NCBI GenBank assembly: GCA_009763385.1
Contig: CM019822.1
Coordinates: 13,254,700 to 13,318,699, forward strand
Direction: 5' to 3'
Length of the DNA: 64,000 nucleotides
DNA from: Coix lacryma-jobi var. lacryma-jobi
Lineage: Eukaryota > Streptophyta > Magnoliopsida > Poales > Poaceae
The position numbers were made by a program, and so were the translations under genes. The notes under the pieces were generated by a model. The model searched no databases. It had not been told where the DNA came from and saw only the letters and a list, made by a program, of their open reading frames with translations. Within the stretch, counting starts at the first letter, position 1. The number at the start of each line of letters is the position of its first letter. Shown piece by piece: positions 1 to 11,086 of this stretch.

Positions 1-42
1 TGGGATGAGCTACCAGATCAACCTGGATAGTACGTAATGAGT

Positions 43-240
43 GTTATATACATAGTAAAAAGTCTACATAACCTCATCAATTATTGAGCATCGACTATTT
101 CACCCTCAAACTATAAAACCAGATGTTTTACCACCTTGAATTTTCTAAAACCAGTCAAATAACCCCTCACGCGGTTTTAGATAGTGGTTTTGCTACAGTA
201 GCGTGATTTTGCTTTTTTCTTTTTTATTTATTTTGGCTGA
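43..240 (+). repeat. Left terminal inverted repeat of the foldback element
   Basis: This GC-mixed terminal block includes ctataaaaccagatgtttta, cctcacgcggttttaga and tgctacagtag. It matches the reverse complement of 37283-37460, which has the same three blocks in the same order with a few substitutions. The inner part then continues into the AT-rich palindrome. Confidence 0.8.
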
Positions 241-842
241 ATCTTTAGAAAATCATATAAAAATCATAAAATAGAAAATCTAATTTGTTGGACTCTACAT
301 AAGTAGATCTACACAGTGGATATATATATAGTATACTTTAGAGCGAATTTTTTGTTGTATATTTAGATTTATGCTTTTTTATAATTAATTAGAATAATAC
401 ATAGATGCAGTTTCTTTCATCCAATTGTGGTGAAATTTTTATTGTGCACTAACTGTTGTATGCTTAAATTGTAGTAAAAATTTCATACTCTTTGGATCAG
501 GTATAACTTAGATATAGATTTATTTAGCTTTATGCTAAGTTATATTTAAATAAATTTATAGGTAAGTTATACATGATCCGATTAGTATGAATTTTTACTA
601 TAGTGTAAGGATAAAATAATTAGATCACCACAAAAGTTCACTACAATTGGATGAAAGAAACTACATCTATGATTATTCTAATTAATTACAGAAAACATAG
701 ATATAAATCTATAGAAAAAATTTGTTCTAAAGTATACTATATTATTTTTACTATGTAGATCTACTTATGTAGAGTCCAACAAAATTAGATTTTCTATTTT
801 ATATGATTTATTATAATTTTTTAAAGATTCAGCCAAAATAAA
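225..842. repeat. AT-rich palindromic core of the foldback element
   Basis: The arms at about 225-500 and 570-842 are inverted copies around a centre near 535. Matching blocks include gttggactctacataagtag at about 288 and its reverse complement near 768, and agtatacttta near 334 with its mirror near 731. There is no coding frame. The transcript or single strand could form a long hairpin. Confidence 0.8.
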
Positions 843-1356
843 TCTATACCTGATAATAAAGAGGCAAAATTTCTTCACTGTTTTTGTCTGGCCGTTTTCG
901 TCAAGCCTATTTATATAGACTAACTAGGATTCCCACAAGATTTTGGGACCGGTATGAGACTAATAGCGTGTCCGTTCCCCCTCCCCTTTCGTCTGGTCGA
1001 CAGCACCGGTTGGAGCAAAAACCGATCCAGTCTGGCTGTTTCGTCTCGGGCCGGACCTCTTTGCAACGAAATCGGCCGGAACTTGAAGGCCCAGTCTCGG
1101 TAGTCCACGAGACCTCAGCGGCAGTTGAGCGGAGATGGGCACTCGTTCAGTTTCGGTCTCGGTGTTTAGCGCCACCTCACCAGCTGAAGGCGGACGAGCC
1201 ACGAGTTCACGCTATAAGAAGAGAGTCTCGTGCCTCGTTGCTCCATATTTACCTAGACGCGGTCGACGTGAGATCATTAAGGCTCGTGGACCACTGCCAA
1301 AATTAACAATTTAAACTTTGGTCTTTCTAAAAAAATGGTATAAAAAAGCAGAATTA

Positions 1357-2322
1357 TTAGGTATAAATAAGGTATGTATAATTGCCCGTGCGTTACAACG
1401 AGAGTGCTAATATTTATCGGCTCAATCTAAGAAAAAGGCACGTCAAAAATATATAACCAAAATCTATACCTAATACAAAATCTTCTAACAAAATTTCATC
1501 TAATATTCATCCAAAATCTTCAAAAAACATGGGTAGTTCAACAGCCTTTGGTCTTTACGTTGGCAGACGGGAGGAAAACATATCCTTGATTATTTGGAAT
1601 CCCAAAATACTATCCGTGTTGGAGGCTGGGAGCATATTTTGTGTTTCTGAAATTCTAAAATAGATTCAAAATTAGGAATACTGAAATTCTAAAATAGATT
1701 CAAAATCAGGAATAGTGTCTCAGAGTTGCTCTCAGATTTCCTTTTCTTCATGTTTCGTGTTGTGTCCGTATGGTCAAATGCAATGTTTCTTTCTTTTCTC
1801 TCCATCGGTTGTGTCCGATTTTGATATTGTGTTGGATTCACAAATAGTTCTTTATTCGTTTTTACCACCCTAACAAGTAGTTAGGCAAATATTAGGTATA
1901 GATTTGTTTGAGATTGAGTCAGTTTTGACAAATATTTCTCCCGTGAAACAATTTTGACTAAATTTATTATTCAAAAATTTGTAAATTTGTTTTTGTAGAA
2001 ACAGATTTTTTAGACTGATTTTTTTTAAAAAAAATGTGATGCTTAGCGTATGTGCGGGTGCGTACGTATCTCTTTCTTCACCCGAATTCTCCTCTCCTCG
2101 TGTCGCCCTCGCCTTCATCTTCCTCTGCCCCACATCATCAGCTGGTCTTGCCGAGCTCCCTACCATCAGCGAGACACTATTTACTCCTCCCCTCCCTCAT
2201 GACGCTATGGTGAGCTCCGTCAAATCCACCTGACATCCCCGCCCCTCCTTGGATCGGCCATCGTTGCTGCCATCAGGGCCCTAAGCTCCATCCAACGGGG
2301 CCTCTTTATTATTAGGTATAGA
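1357..2322 (-). mobile_element. Possible second Helitron nested on the minus strand
   Basis: Read on the minus strand, A|TCTATACCTAATAATAAAG begins at 2322. This is nearly the same 5' end as the outer Helitron. A hairpin-like cgttgtaacgcacgggca lies near 1380-1398, with CTAA|T at about 1358. The hairpin-to-end spacing is longer than usual, so the 3' end is doubtful. Further ATCTATACCTAATA copies at about 1462 (+) and 1888 (-) suggest repeated Helitron terminal pieces. The 2036-2233 frame resembles no known protein. Confidence 0.35.
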
Positions 2323-2408
2323 TTAATTGGACATTATGATATTATTATCAATGTTAACCTACACTACAAATCCATCATAAAGAAAATTATAGCTCAAAAA
2401 ATTAATAG

Positions 2409-2475
2409 TGTTGGAGAAGACGGCTCCGAACAGGTGTGTGGATTAGGGTTCTGATTCAATTGAGAGAGACCGACC
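2409..2475 (-). repeat. Outer part of the left (inverted) short LTR
   Basis: These 67 bp are the reverse complement of the last part of the right LTR (36840-36906). The LTR is interrupted by the Tekay block, flanked by CGACC at 2471-2475 and 27839-27843, and continues at 27844-27945. The total is about 169 bp. Confidence 0.85.
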
Positions 2476-2811
2476 TGTGACACCCTGGTGTCAAGCACTG
2501 CATTAGGCACTGCAATTAGCCACTAAGAAAGCATAAGCAATGCATTGCATCATTTCATGTGTATAAGTATGCCTTTGATCTTTTGTTGTTTATTTGAAAT
2601 TGGATTTCTATTTGACTTGATGCTTTGATTTTGGCTTTATTCTTGAGGAGGATTAAAAATGGTTTTCAGAAAAAGTGTTCTATATGAAAGTTGTAGAGAA
2701 AAATATTTGAGCAACTTTTATGTTTGGGTCAAAGCCTGGTTTGGAGTTTTTCAAACTGTTTTTGAGAAGTCAAACTTTGGAAATTTCTGGAAAAAAGAAA
2801 AAGAATAATTT
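2476..2811 (+). repeat. 5' fragment of a Tekay-type LTR (forward)
   Basis: It is nearly identical to the first 336 bp of the complete LTR at 23278, from TGTGACACCC to aagaataattt. There it stops and, after gc, an inverted LTR begins with TGTGGCGG. Confidence 0.85.
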
Positions 2812-2813
2812 GC

Positions 2814-4412
2814 TGTGGCGGAACCGTCCTGATTATAAGAGCTCAAGTGTTATCTTAGTCAAATCCGTCTGACTTCGACCCACACTTGAACCCATACAAC
2901 CCCGGTAGTCCGGAAATCTCGAAGGATTTCTTACACCAGAACATACAGGATCGCATCGTTCAAGGTTACATTCGTAAAGATACATTACAGCGAAACGAAA
3001 TCGAATTTAAAACATCAGAGTGCGGAATTTAAACGGAGTTATTACAATATTGAGTTTAAAAGTGCGGAAGCTTGAATAAGTTTAAACACGACCACAACAC
3101 ACGTGGTCCAAATGAAACATTGTTTGATAAACCAACTCAACACAAGTCATTCCTCCTTTTTAAGATAGTGTGCCACCAGTAGTCTCAGTCCGGCAAAAGA
3201 AGGAGGAAAGCTTGTGGACGACCCTGCCCTGGGCCTACTCCTCATCACCTTCCACTGGGTAGAGGCAGTGCTTACAATAGCCAAAGTAGACCTGGCCATC
3301 TGCAACAAACGGGATAAACCCTGAGTACGGGAATGTACTCAGCTAGACTTACCCGTCTAACTGAAAATAAAAGACTCCAAGGGTATGCAAGGCTTTTGAA
3401 GTGGAGCTGGGATCTTTTAGTTGCGAAAGGCTCAAATCCAGATAAGGGATAATTAATGATGATGAGCTGTTACTTTTAAGCCTATTCCTTAGTTCTAGGT
3501 TATTACCTGCACTAGAGCACTCACTTGAATCTAACAAACAATAGTATAACCATATCCAGTTGACTTATCCACATTTTAGTTGAATCTTTAAACATCACAT
3601 GGAGTTGTATCGTGGTGAAGCTCGACATAGTTTCCCACTAACCGGGGGAGACGGCGACTCGAATCGAATTCCAAACCAGCTGGTGAAAGACCTTTGATAC
3701 CAGCCCACACTTTCCCCGTCGGGTCCATGCATTGGGCAACCGCTCGATGCTTGTTCGTGGTGGTAATCGTCGCGGCTCAAGCACGGACCGCCCAATCAGA
3801 GTCTGGCGATGGCCTCACGCGGCAGATCGCAACTTCCGTACTAGAGGGCACGACACGGGTCGAGACCGGCCCGAACAGCTTCTAACCGGCTTTGGGGTCG
3901 ATGATTACGGCACCGACATATCCCTAAGTAAAAGGGCGCGTTCAAAAATGAACGAGGCCAACATCGATACAACCTATACGATCCAACGGATGAACTGCCC
4001 CCCCCAAGTTTCCAAACTTGTGCCCTGCCATCCCGTTGACCGTATTTCATTACTACTCAGGTTCTTTTCACGATAGCAAATATCCAACCGTGATCCATAA
4101 TACCCATCGGGGTTCACGGAAACATCCTTAACTACTACCTTATTAAGCAGCTAAGCAATTCTACATTATTAGCAGTAGCAGGATAACAAGGCAGGTAATA
4201 TTCAATAATCAAGGAATGGTAATGCAACAATAGGTTCAATCAACTCCTATACCTAATGCAATCACAATATAAAAGGACTAAGTAAATTAATTGCAAAGAC
4301 TGGGAGACTTAGAATGCTCCGGGGCTTGCCTTGAGTGAAAACCGAGGCCTCGTGGGAGGGGCACTCGGGCAGGTTAGTGTCGTGGACGGGGTCGACTTCC
4401 TCTGGCTGCTGC
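2814..4412 (-). repeat. Tekay-type LTR, reverse orientation, first part
   Basis: This is the reverse complement of about 26220-27838 and holds the terminal part of the LTR. It is interrupted by the copia element at 4413 and continues at 16062. Short frames such as 3595-3795 occur in every LTR copy (also 22826 and 26852) and are not genes. Confidence 0.85.
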
Positions 4413-4818
4413 TGCGGATACATGGGTGTATGCCGAGTCTCTGTGTGATGAGTGATTGTCAACGGAGATGATGCGCATGTTCTTTGGCTTGTGTTGTGCA
4501 GGTGTCGAGCACGGAGACAGTGATCGATGGCGGGTGAAGGTCAAGTTGCGACGTGCCGTGCCGACGGACCGGGCGCGATGAAGGATGGGCGTGCCGTGCG
4601 GCGGACGTGCCATGCCGATGTATCGGACGGTGAAGGGCGGACGTGGACTTGGACTGATGGACTGGAGGCCGGAGGATCAGCTGTGGTGGCTGGCAGCCTG
4701 CGACAGCGACAGGCGGAGAAGTGCGATCATGTCGGTGGAAGGGGTGCACAGGCGGTGCATCCCCTCTACGACGCCGGTTTGTTGGTAGAGCCCGGGAAAA
4801 ACCAACGGTGGACGGTTT

Positions 4819-5069
4819 CCAGGTTTGGGCCTCAAAACCTGGGTGCTGGGTTTCCAGGTTGAGCCACAAACCTGGGCGCGACGGTTTCCAGGTTGAGCCT
4901 CAAAACCTGGGCGTGGGCCGGTTTCCGAGTTTGGGCCTCAAAACTCGGGCGCGGACGGTTTCCGAGTTGGGCCACAAAACTCGGGCTGGAGGCTGGTTTC
5001 CCGGTTTGGGCCTCAAAACCGGGGGCTGATGGAAAAGGCTGGTTTCCCGGTTTGGGCCGCAAAACCGGG
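4819..5069 (+). repeat. Array of seven stem-loop units in the copia 5' LTR
   Basis: Seven units start at about 4819, 4854, 4888, 4925, 4962, 5000 and 5046. Each has a stem of the form CC(N3)TT...AA(N3)GG around a loop like GGGCC-C. Stem triplets change in pairs: AGG with CCT (three units), GAG with CTC (two units), CGG with CCG (two units). The same array is in the 3' LTR at 14467-14722. Paired changes keep the stems intact, so the DNA or RNA hairpin rather than the sequence may be what is maintained. Confidence 0.8.
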
Positions 5070-5865
5070 GGTGCAGAGTGGTGGCGGCACGTGGCGGCGA
5101 TCTGAAGGTTGCGTGGAGGCGACGCGGAAGACCGTGCGGGCGTGGCCGTCGGATCTACCTACCACCAGCGGGGTGGACTAGAATAGCCTTAGGGTTAGGC
5201 TGGTCCGCTCTGTAATTAGAGTAGAGAGGGGTAGAGTAGGAAATAGACTTAGGCTAGGTTAGTATAAGTAGTCTAGGGGAGACACCCTCCTCCCTATCTC
5301 AATCTCAGTTAGCGCAGTCATTTGCTTCCTAGCACCTAGGGTTTCCACTCTCCCATCCCCTGCTCTAGCTAGTTGAGATCCGCAGAGAGACTCCACTCTG
5401 TGTACTGTTGATTTGAGGAAGTGAGGCCGTATCCTCACTTTGGAGCACAGATCGATGGCTTGATTTGCGTCCTTATTCGAGTTCGTGGCTGTGATTCGCG
5501 TTTTCTTTGTTCTCTTCGCGGAATCCTTTTTCTCCACGATTTTCCCGTCGCTTGATCTCTTTGCTCGGTTCATCTTTTGCAATTCGTTTGAACCAGTTGT
5601 TCTAGATCGTGAGGCACTTCTTTCCACCGAAGGAATCATCTCTAACCTCACGGTCTAGGAGATCGAACGATTTTCGTTTTGACAAGTTCTTGGTCCTCTT
5701 GCCCCGATTTCTTCGATTCACCGATTTGGAGTTAGGTTCGAGCCATGATCTCTTAGAGTAGCTCACTAACATCCTTGTGACTCCTCAAATCGAATCCTAG
5801 GCCTAGGGCAATTGATTCGAAGGAGATCGGTTGTTGAATCGTGAAGAACAGCGCTGTTTTCGGGG

Positions 5866-6140
5866 GCATCGGACGCTATCACGGGAGCATCGGACGCTAG
5901 GGTTCCTAGCATCGGACGCTCCGGTGACGCGTGTCACGTTTTCGGCGTTTTAGTTTGCATCGGACGCTAGGCATCGGACGCGTCCGTTGTCCATCGGACG
6001 CGCCGGAGTCTTTGCATCGGACGCTGGGTGATCTCTGTTCACAGCGTCCGATGGTGGAACAGTAAGGTTCCAGAACCGCCCAGTCTGCATCGGACGCTTC
6101 CGGTGGTCTGGCATCGGACGCAGGCCAGCGTCCGATGCGA
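5866..6140 (+). repeat. Cluster of GCATCGGACGC motifs in the LTR
   Basis: Nine forward and two reverse copies of [gc]catcggacgc lie at irregular 15-50 bp spacing. The matching stretch in the 3' LTR lies at 15520-15795. Function is unknown; they could be enhancer-like sites or decayed tandem repeats of the LTR. Confidence 0.75.
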
Positions 6141-6408
6141 CTGGTTTCGCACGGTTTTCGTCCGCGGTTCGCTCGTTCGTTGTCGGAATTGATTCCGTCT
6201 TTTGCGTTGGCTTTCTAGAGTTGTCTAGTGTCTCGCTGTGCTTCTAGGAAGCATCCACCCTACATATAGGGTCGTGGACATTAGCAAGTTCTAGGGTTCG
6301 CTCTTGGGGTCGATTTGGGACAGTGGCATCTAGTTTCCGTAAGGAAATTTTGAAGCTCCCATTCACCCCCCCCTCTGGTCGCTTTCGGTTAGCTTCTCGG
6401 TCCTTCAA

Positions 6409-6421
6409 TTGGTATCGGAGC
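6409..6421 (+). promoter_or_regulatory. Primer-binding site, initiator-Met tRNA type
   Basis: TTGGTATCGGAGC begins two bases after the 5' LTR. It matches the plant copia PBS TGGTATCAGAGC, complementary to the 3' end of initiator tRNA-Met, with A to G at one position. Confidence 0.85.
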
Positions 6422-6470
6422 GGGTTAAGGATCTTCCACCTTAGCCGGTTCCAGATCCACCGAAGGCGAC

Positions 6471-8334
6471 ATGGATCGCGGCGTGGGCAAACCGCCGTTT
6501 TTCGATGGGACGAACTATGCGTATTGGAAGATACGTATGTCGGCCTATTTGCAGAGCTTGGGCGCTTCGATCTGGGATATTTGCAACTCCCCTGATTACG
6601 TGGTCTTGGCTGCTCGTGTGAATCAACAGCAGATCGATGAGCACGATGCCAATAGCCGAGCCCGTAATGCTCTTTTCTCTTGTTTGAGCATGGGTGAGTT
6701 TGATCGCGTTTCTCACCTCGCTACGGCTCGGGAGATCTGGGACCTCTCATGCGTTTTCATGAGGGCACCTCTCAAGTCAAAACCCGACTCTACGAGTCGT
6801 TCAAGCGAGAGTATGAGAACTTTAGACATCAACCTGGCGAGAGCATAGAAAGTTTATTCGCTCGCTTTCAGGTGATTGTCAACAGGATGAGGGCTAACAG
6901 AGAGCAGTTGCCATTTGACGATCATGAGCGTGCTTTGAAGCTTTTGCACACTCTTGACCGTTCGGTGTGGGACTCCAAGGTTCAGGCAATCATCGAATCG
7001 CCGAACTATGAGACTCTCACCTGCGACGAGCTCTTCAGTAAGCTCAAGTCCAGTGAGATTGATGCTATGGCGAGGGCTTCTTTTGAAAATCCTTCTCGCC
7101 CGTCCATGGCTTTGGTTTCCGGCTCTTCCTCTAACCCCTCAGCTGGCTTTGCGCTTTCTTCTCTCTTTTCTGTGACAGAGGACCAGCTGGAGTCTTTGGG
7201 AGACGACGAGTTGGCTTTGCTTGCCAACCGGTTCTCGCGGTTCCACAACAACCGCATGAACCGTCGTCGCGGAGGAGGACGCACCGGATGCTACGAGTGC
7301 GGCGACCCCGACCACTTCATCGCCGACTGCCCCAAGAAGAAGAACAAGCATCTTGGGAAGGGCGATCACGGCCACAGGCGCGACTCCAAGTACAAGGAGA
7401 AGCACGTTCCCCCAAGGCACAAGAAGCGGGGCGGCTTCAACAAAGAGTACATCAAGAAGAAGTACTTGGAGAAGCAGCAGGCTGAGCAGCGAGCGTTCTT
7501 CGCCACGCTCAGCGACGTCGACGGCTCGGATGACGACTCCGCTCGATCGAGTGATGACGAGTCCGAGAAGAAGAAGCTGGAGGACACGTTCAACGGCTTG
7601 TGCTTCTTCGCCGGCGACGAAGGCCTGTGTACCATGGCGCTCGGAGATGAGGTCGACGGCGAGCCGGAGCGTACCCCTCGGAACGACGACGACGACGACA
7701 CCTCCCAGGTATCTCTCACCTACGACGAGCTTTCCTCCGAGGTTGAGAAGTTGACTGCTGCCCTCCTTAGTCAAGACAAGTTGCTTAGGCGTGCCGCTAG
7801 AGAGCGCAAGGAGTTTAGGCAGAAGTGGGAGGACACGGTGAAGGAGCTTGAGTTCGCTCGGTCCACCGTGGTTGTGTCGGAGGAGTTGGAGTGCGAGAGT
7901 TGCGCCGCGCACATGACGGATCTTCTCACTCTGAGGAGTAAGCATGCTGCGCTGGTAGATGAGGTGGATGAGCTCCGAGCTAGACCGCAGCTGTTGGGTG
8001 CGTGCAAGACTTGTCCTGTCTTGCAATCCGAGTTGGCAGAGAAGAATGCCAAGCTTGAGTCTTTTGAGAAGGCCAGCTCGGATAGCACTTGTGTCAAGAG
8101 TGTGCTTTGTGTGAGGGCCTGGAGCAGGAGATGGCCAATGTGAGGCATGACAAGGTGCGTACCGAGGAGGAAAACACATACCTTCGGACCGTCTTGTCAT
8201 GGGTGTCTTGTGGTGAGCCTCAGCTCGGGATGATGATCTCCCAATTCAAGCGAGCTGCTGGGGCTCCTGGTGTAGGTCTTGGCCAGAGTGTTGATCTTTC
8301 AGCTTTGGTAAGATTGGAGAGTCTAGTGGTCTGA
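6471..8334 (+). pseudogene. gag: copia gag (capsid/nucleocapsid), frameshifted as read
   Basis: The ATG at 6471 opens MDRGVGKPPFFDGTNYAYWK, the usual start of plant copia Gag. The frame breaks near 6750 and resumes as YESFKREYENFRHQPGESI, a conserved capsid stretch. A CCHC zinc knuckle (CYECGDPDHFIADC) lies at about 7290-7331, followed by a lysine-rich segment. An acidic region and a long coiled-coil-like stretch follow to about 8140. A second break then leads to 8089-8334. The product would package element RNA in cytoplasmic particles. The single-base breaks could be consensus errors, because LTR comparison shows many such indels. Confidence 0.85.
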
Positions 8335-8430
8335 ACCCCTGTGAGAAGCCCAACTCCACCACTACTCCCAAACTAACCAAGCTTCCACCCAAAGAGCCTG
8401 CCAAGCCTGTCACCAAGGATGGAGTTGTAG

Positions 8431-8847
8431 TTGAACCCCAAGGCTCCACCCAAGAATCCACAATGGCAACCCAAGCCCAATCACCTAAAGAACAAGCTTG
8501 ACACAATGCCACCCATCCGAGAGGAGTTGCCACAGAAGGGCAAGGGCAAGGTGAACCATACCCACATCCCTGCAAACCAACAACCCCCTTTGCGCGCGGT
8601 GAGGTTTCAGTGTGACTTTTGTGGGCGGGATGGTCACCTGAGTGAGTTCTGCTTTAGGCGCAGGAGAGAGGCGCGCCGTGCTAGGGAGATGCAGAACCCG
8701 GACATGTTTCACCCAGCTCGTGGTGGACATGCTCCGAAGCCTCAGGGGAGAGCTGCTAGGTCTGGAGGAAGCATACCCAGCCTAGGCAGCAGGAGAGAGC
8801 CCCTAGGAGGGAGACTAGGCCTAGAGGTAGAGCACCTCAGTTTGTGA
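8431..8847 (+). pseudogene. copia gag C-terminal region with second zinc knuckle
   Basis: This continuation of Gag has a second CX2CX4HX4C knuckle, CDFCGRDGHLSEFC, at about 8605-8650. An arginine- and proline-rich segment continues in other frames to about 9000. Two knuckles in an extended Gag are known for SIRE-type elements. It is separated from the upstream frame by stops or shifts. Confidence 0.7.
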
Positions 8848-9014
8848 GGCCTAGGCAGGAGAGAGCTCCGAGGAGAGACGCTAGAGTTGAGCAGCAGGCT
8901 CCTAGGCGTAGACCTCGTAGAGAGCGTGCCCGACGGGGTCCTGCTTTTGCAGGTAACGGACCCCGTGGCGGAGGCTTTGTTGAGCGCTTGTCCCACCGCA
9001 GGTAGAGTTTCGCG

Positions 9015-10778
9015 GTGAGCGCTTCTTCCCCAGCGGACCACGTTTTCCTGTGCGTGGTGATCGCTATCCCCCTAGACAGGATGGTTTTTACACTGACCGT
9101 TCTTTTGAGCAGCCGGCCCAACACTGGTTTCCTTCTTATCTTACTAACCCCAGTGTTGGACCGTATGTTCACCCTATGTCTTTTTATTGATGTAGGAGGA
9201 GCGGTTGGAGGACATTTTGGCTTGTGGATTCCGGTTGCTCGAGGCACATGACCGGAAATGCCAAATGGTTCTCCAGCCATAGTCCGGTCGCCGGAAAAGA
9301 GTACATAACCTTCGGCGACAAAGGTAAGGGCAAGGTATTGTCTTGGTGCAGTGCGGGTTAATGAGCACTTTGTGTTGCGCGAGGTTGCTCTTGTTTCTAA
9401 CCTGCATTTTAACAACTTGCTTTCTGTTTCGCAACTTTTTCGTGAAGGCATGAGATTCGTTTCAAACCGAACCTTAGCCGGATCTTAGATCCTCAGGGTG
9501 ATCTTGTATGTCTGATTTCACCCTTTGGGAATGTCTTTCGCGCGAATTTCTCAAAGTCGTTTGGATCTTCTCGCTGTCTTTTGGCTAGTCCTTCTTCTTC
9601 TGATCTTTGGAAGTGGCATAGGAGGCTCGGTCACCTGAGTTTTTGACTTGCTTGCAAGACTTAGCTCACTTGGCTTAATCCGAGGATTGCCCAAGCTTTC
9701 GTTGGAGAAGGATCTAGTTTGCCATGCTTGCCGGCATGGAAAGATGGTTGCTGCTCCCCACCATCCTTTGACCAGGTTATGACCTCGCACCCCGGAGAGC
9801 TTTTGCATATGGACCTTGTTGTGGTCGGCTCGGGTGAGCTCGGTGGGTGGGAAGTGGTATGTGCTTGTTGTTGTCGACGACTTTTCGAGGTATTCGTGGG
9901 TCTTCTTTTTAGTTGAGAAGTCGAGACATTCTCCTTTGCTCGCAATCTGATTTTGCGTCTTCAGAACGAGTTCCCTTTGAACTCGATGCGAGCTATTCGG
10001 AGTGATAATGGTTCCGAGTTTAAGAATTCGGATTTTGAGAAGTTTTTGTAACCGCTTTGTTTTGGAGCATCAGTTTTCTTCTCCCTATACACCACCCCAA
10101 AATGGTGTTGTAGAGAGGAAGAATCGACCCTTGTTGAGATGGCCAGGACGATGCTTGATGAGCATAGGACTCCTAGGCGCTTTTGGGCCGGCTATGAACA
10201 CTGCATGCTATATTTCGAATCGCATTTTCTGAGAGTGTTTTTGAAGAGACCTCTTATGAGTTGCGTTTTGGTCGCCAGCCCAAGTGAGTTATTTTAGAGT
10301 CTTTGGTTGCCACTGTTTTATATTGAAAAAAGGCAACCCAGACAAGTTTGAGTCTCGTTCTTCTGACGGTGTGTTTTTGGGTTATGGCACTCACACTCGA
10401 GCTTATCGTGTACTTACCCTTGACACTAACCGAGTCATGGAGACATCAGATGTCACCTTCGACGAGACTCTTGTTTCTCCTTCTTCTCGTTTTGAGCGTG
10501 CAGGTGATCACGAGGTTGGAGAGCCTCTTTTCGATGACGAGGAAGAGGGTGCTGAAGGTATAGATGATCCAGCACCCCCCTCCGCCTGCCGCGCCGCCGG
10601 GAGCGGCTTCGACGACGACCCGTGCCCCGAGACGTCTTCTTCCTGGGGCCGTGGGATCCACCTCGCGCGGTACCTTTTGTACCCGGGGTGGAACCAGCTA
10701 CTACTGTTGAGGGGGAGGTTACTTCTTCCCGGGAGGCGCCACGACACATCCAGCGCCAGCACCCCCCTGAACAGATGA
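9015..10778 (+). pseudogene. pol: copia pol: protease and integrase, multiply frameshifted
   Basis: The aspartic protease signature is readable as DSGCSRHMTG at about 9227-9257. The pre-integrase HRRLGHLS lies near 9615-9645. The integrase core starts at about 9780 (HPGELLHMDLV), continues with the VVVDDFSRYSW strand near 9865, and reaches PYTPPQNGVVERKNR near 10086-10130 with the catalytic glutamate. The C-terminal integrase segment (FRVFGCHCFILKKGNPDKFE, SDGVFLGYGTHTRAYRV) is open at 10284-10778. Reading it requires several frame changes. Integrase would insert the cDNA in the nucleus. Damage may be partly technical. Confidence 0.85.
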
Positions 10779-11086
10779 TCGGCGACATCGACGAGCGAGT
10801 TACTCGCTCCAGGTCACAGCACAATCTCGCACTTTGCTCATTTCTGCTTTTGTTGCGTCTTTTTGAGCCCCGAGATGTTGGACACGCATTGACGGATCCG
10901 GATTGGGTCAAGCCATGCATGAGAGCTAGAGAACTTTGAGCGAAATCGGGTTTGGGTTCTAGTGCCACCACCTCCTGACTGTAAACCTATTGGACAAAAT
11001 GGGTATTTAAAAACAAGCAAGGAGAGGAGGGCCACATTGTGAGAAACAAGGCCGGCTTGTAGCGAAGGGTATAGTCAGAAGGAGGG

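Larger units (their letters stand above)
4413..6407 (+). repeat. 5' LTR of the copia element
   Basis: It starts TGCGGATACATG and ends GGTCCTTCA, matching the 3' LTR along its length. It contains a seven-unit hairpin array (4819-5069) and a cluster of GCATCGGACGC motifs (5866-6140). Translated frames here (for example 4527-4862) recur in the 3' LTR and are shadows of repeats. Confidence 0.9.

Noticed and set aside
3595..3795. Conserved 66-aa frame also at 22826 and 26852
   Set aside because: It is identical because it lies in repeated LTR sequence; there is no start context, domain or independent conservation.
7139..8200. 353-aa minus-strand frame
   Set aside because: It is antisense to the copia gag, which has clear zinc-knuckle and capsid motifs on the plus strand.
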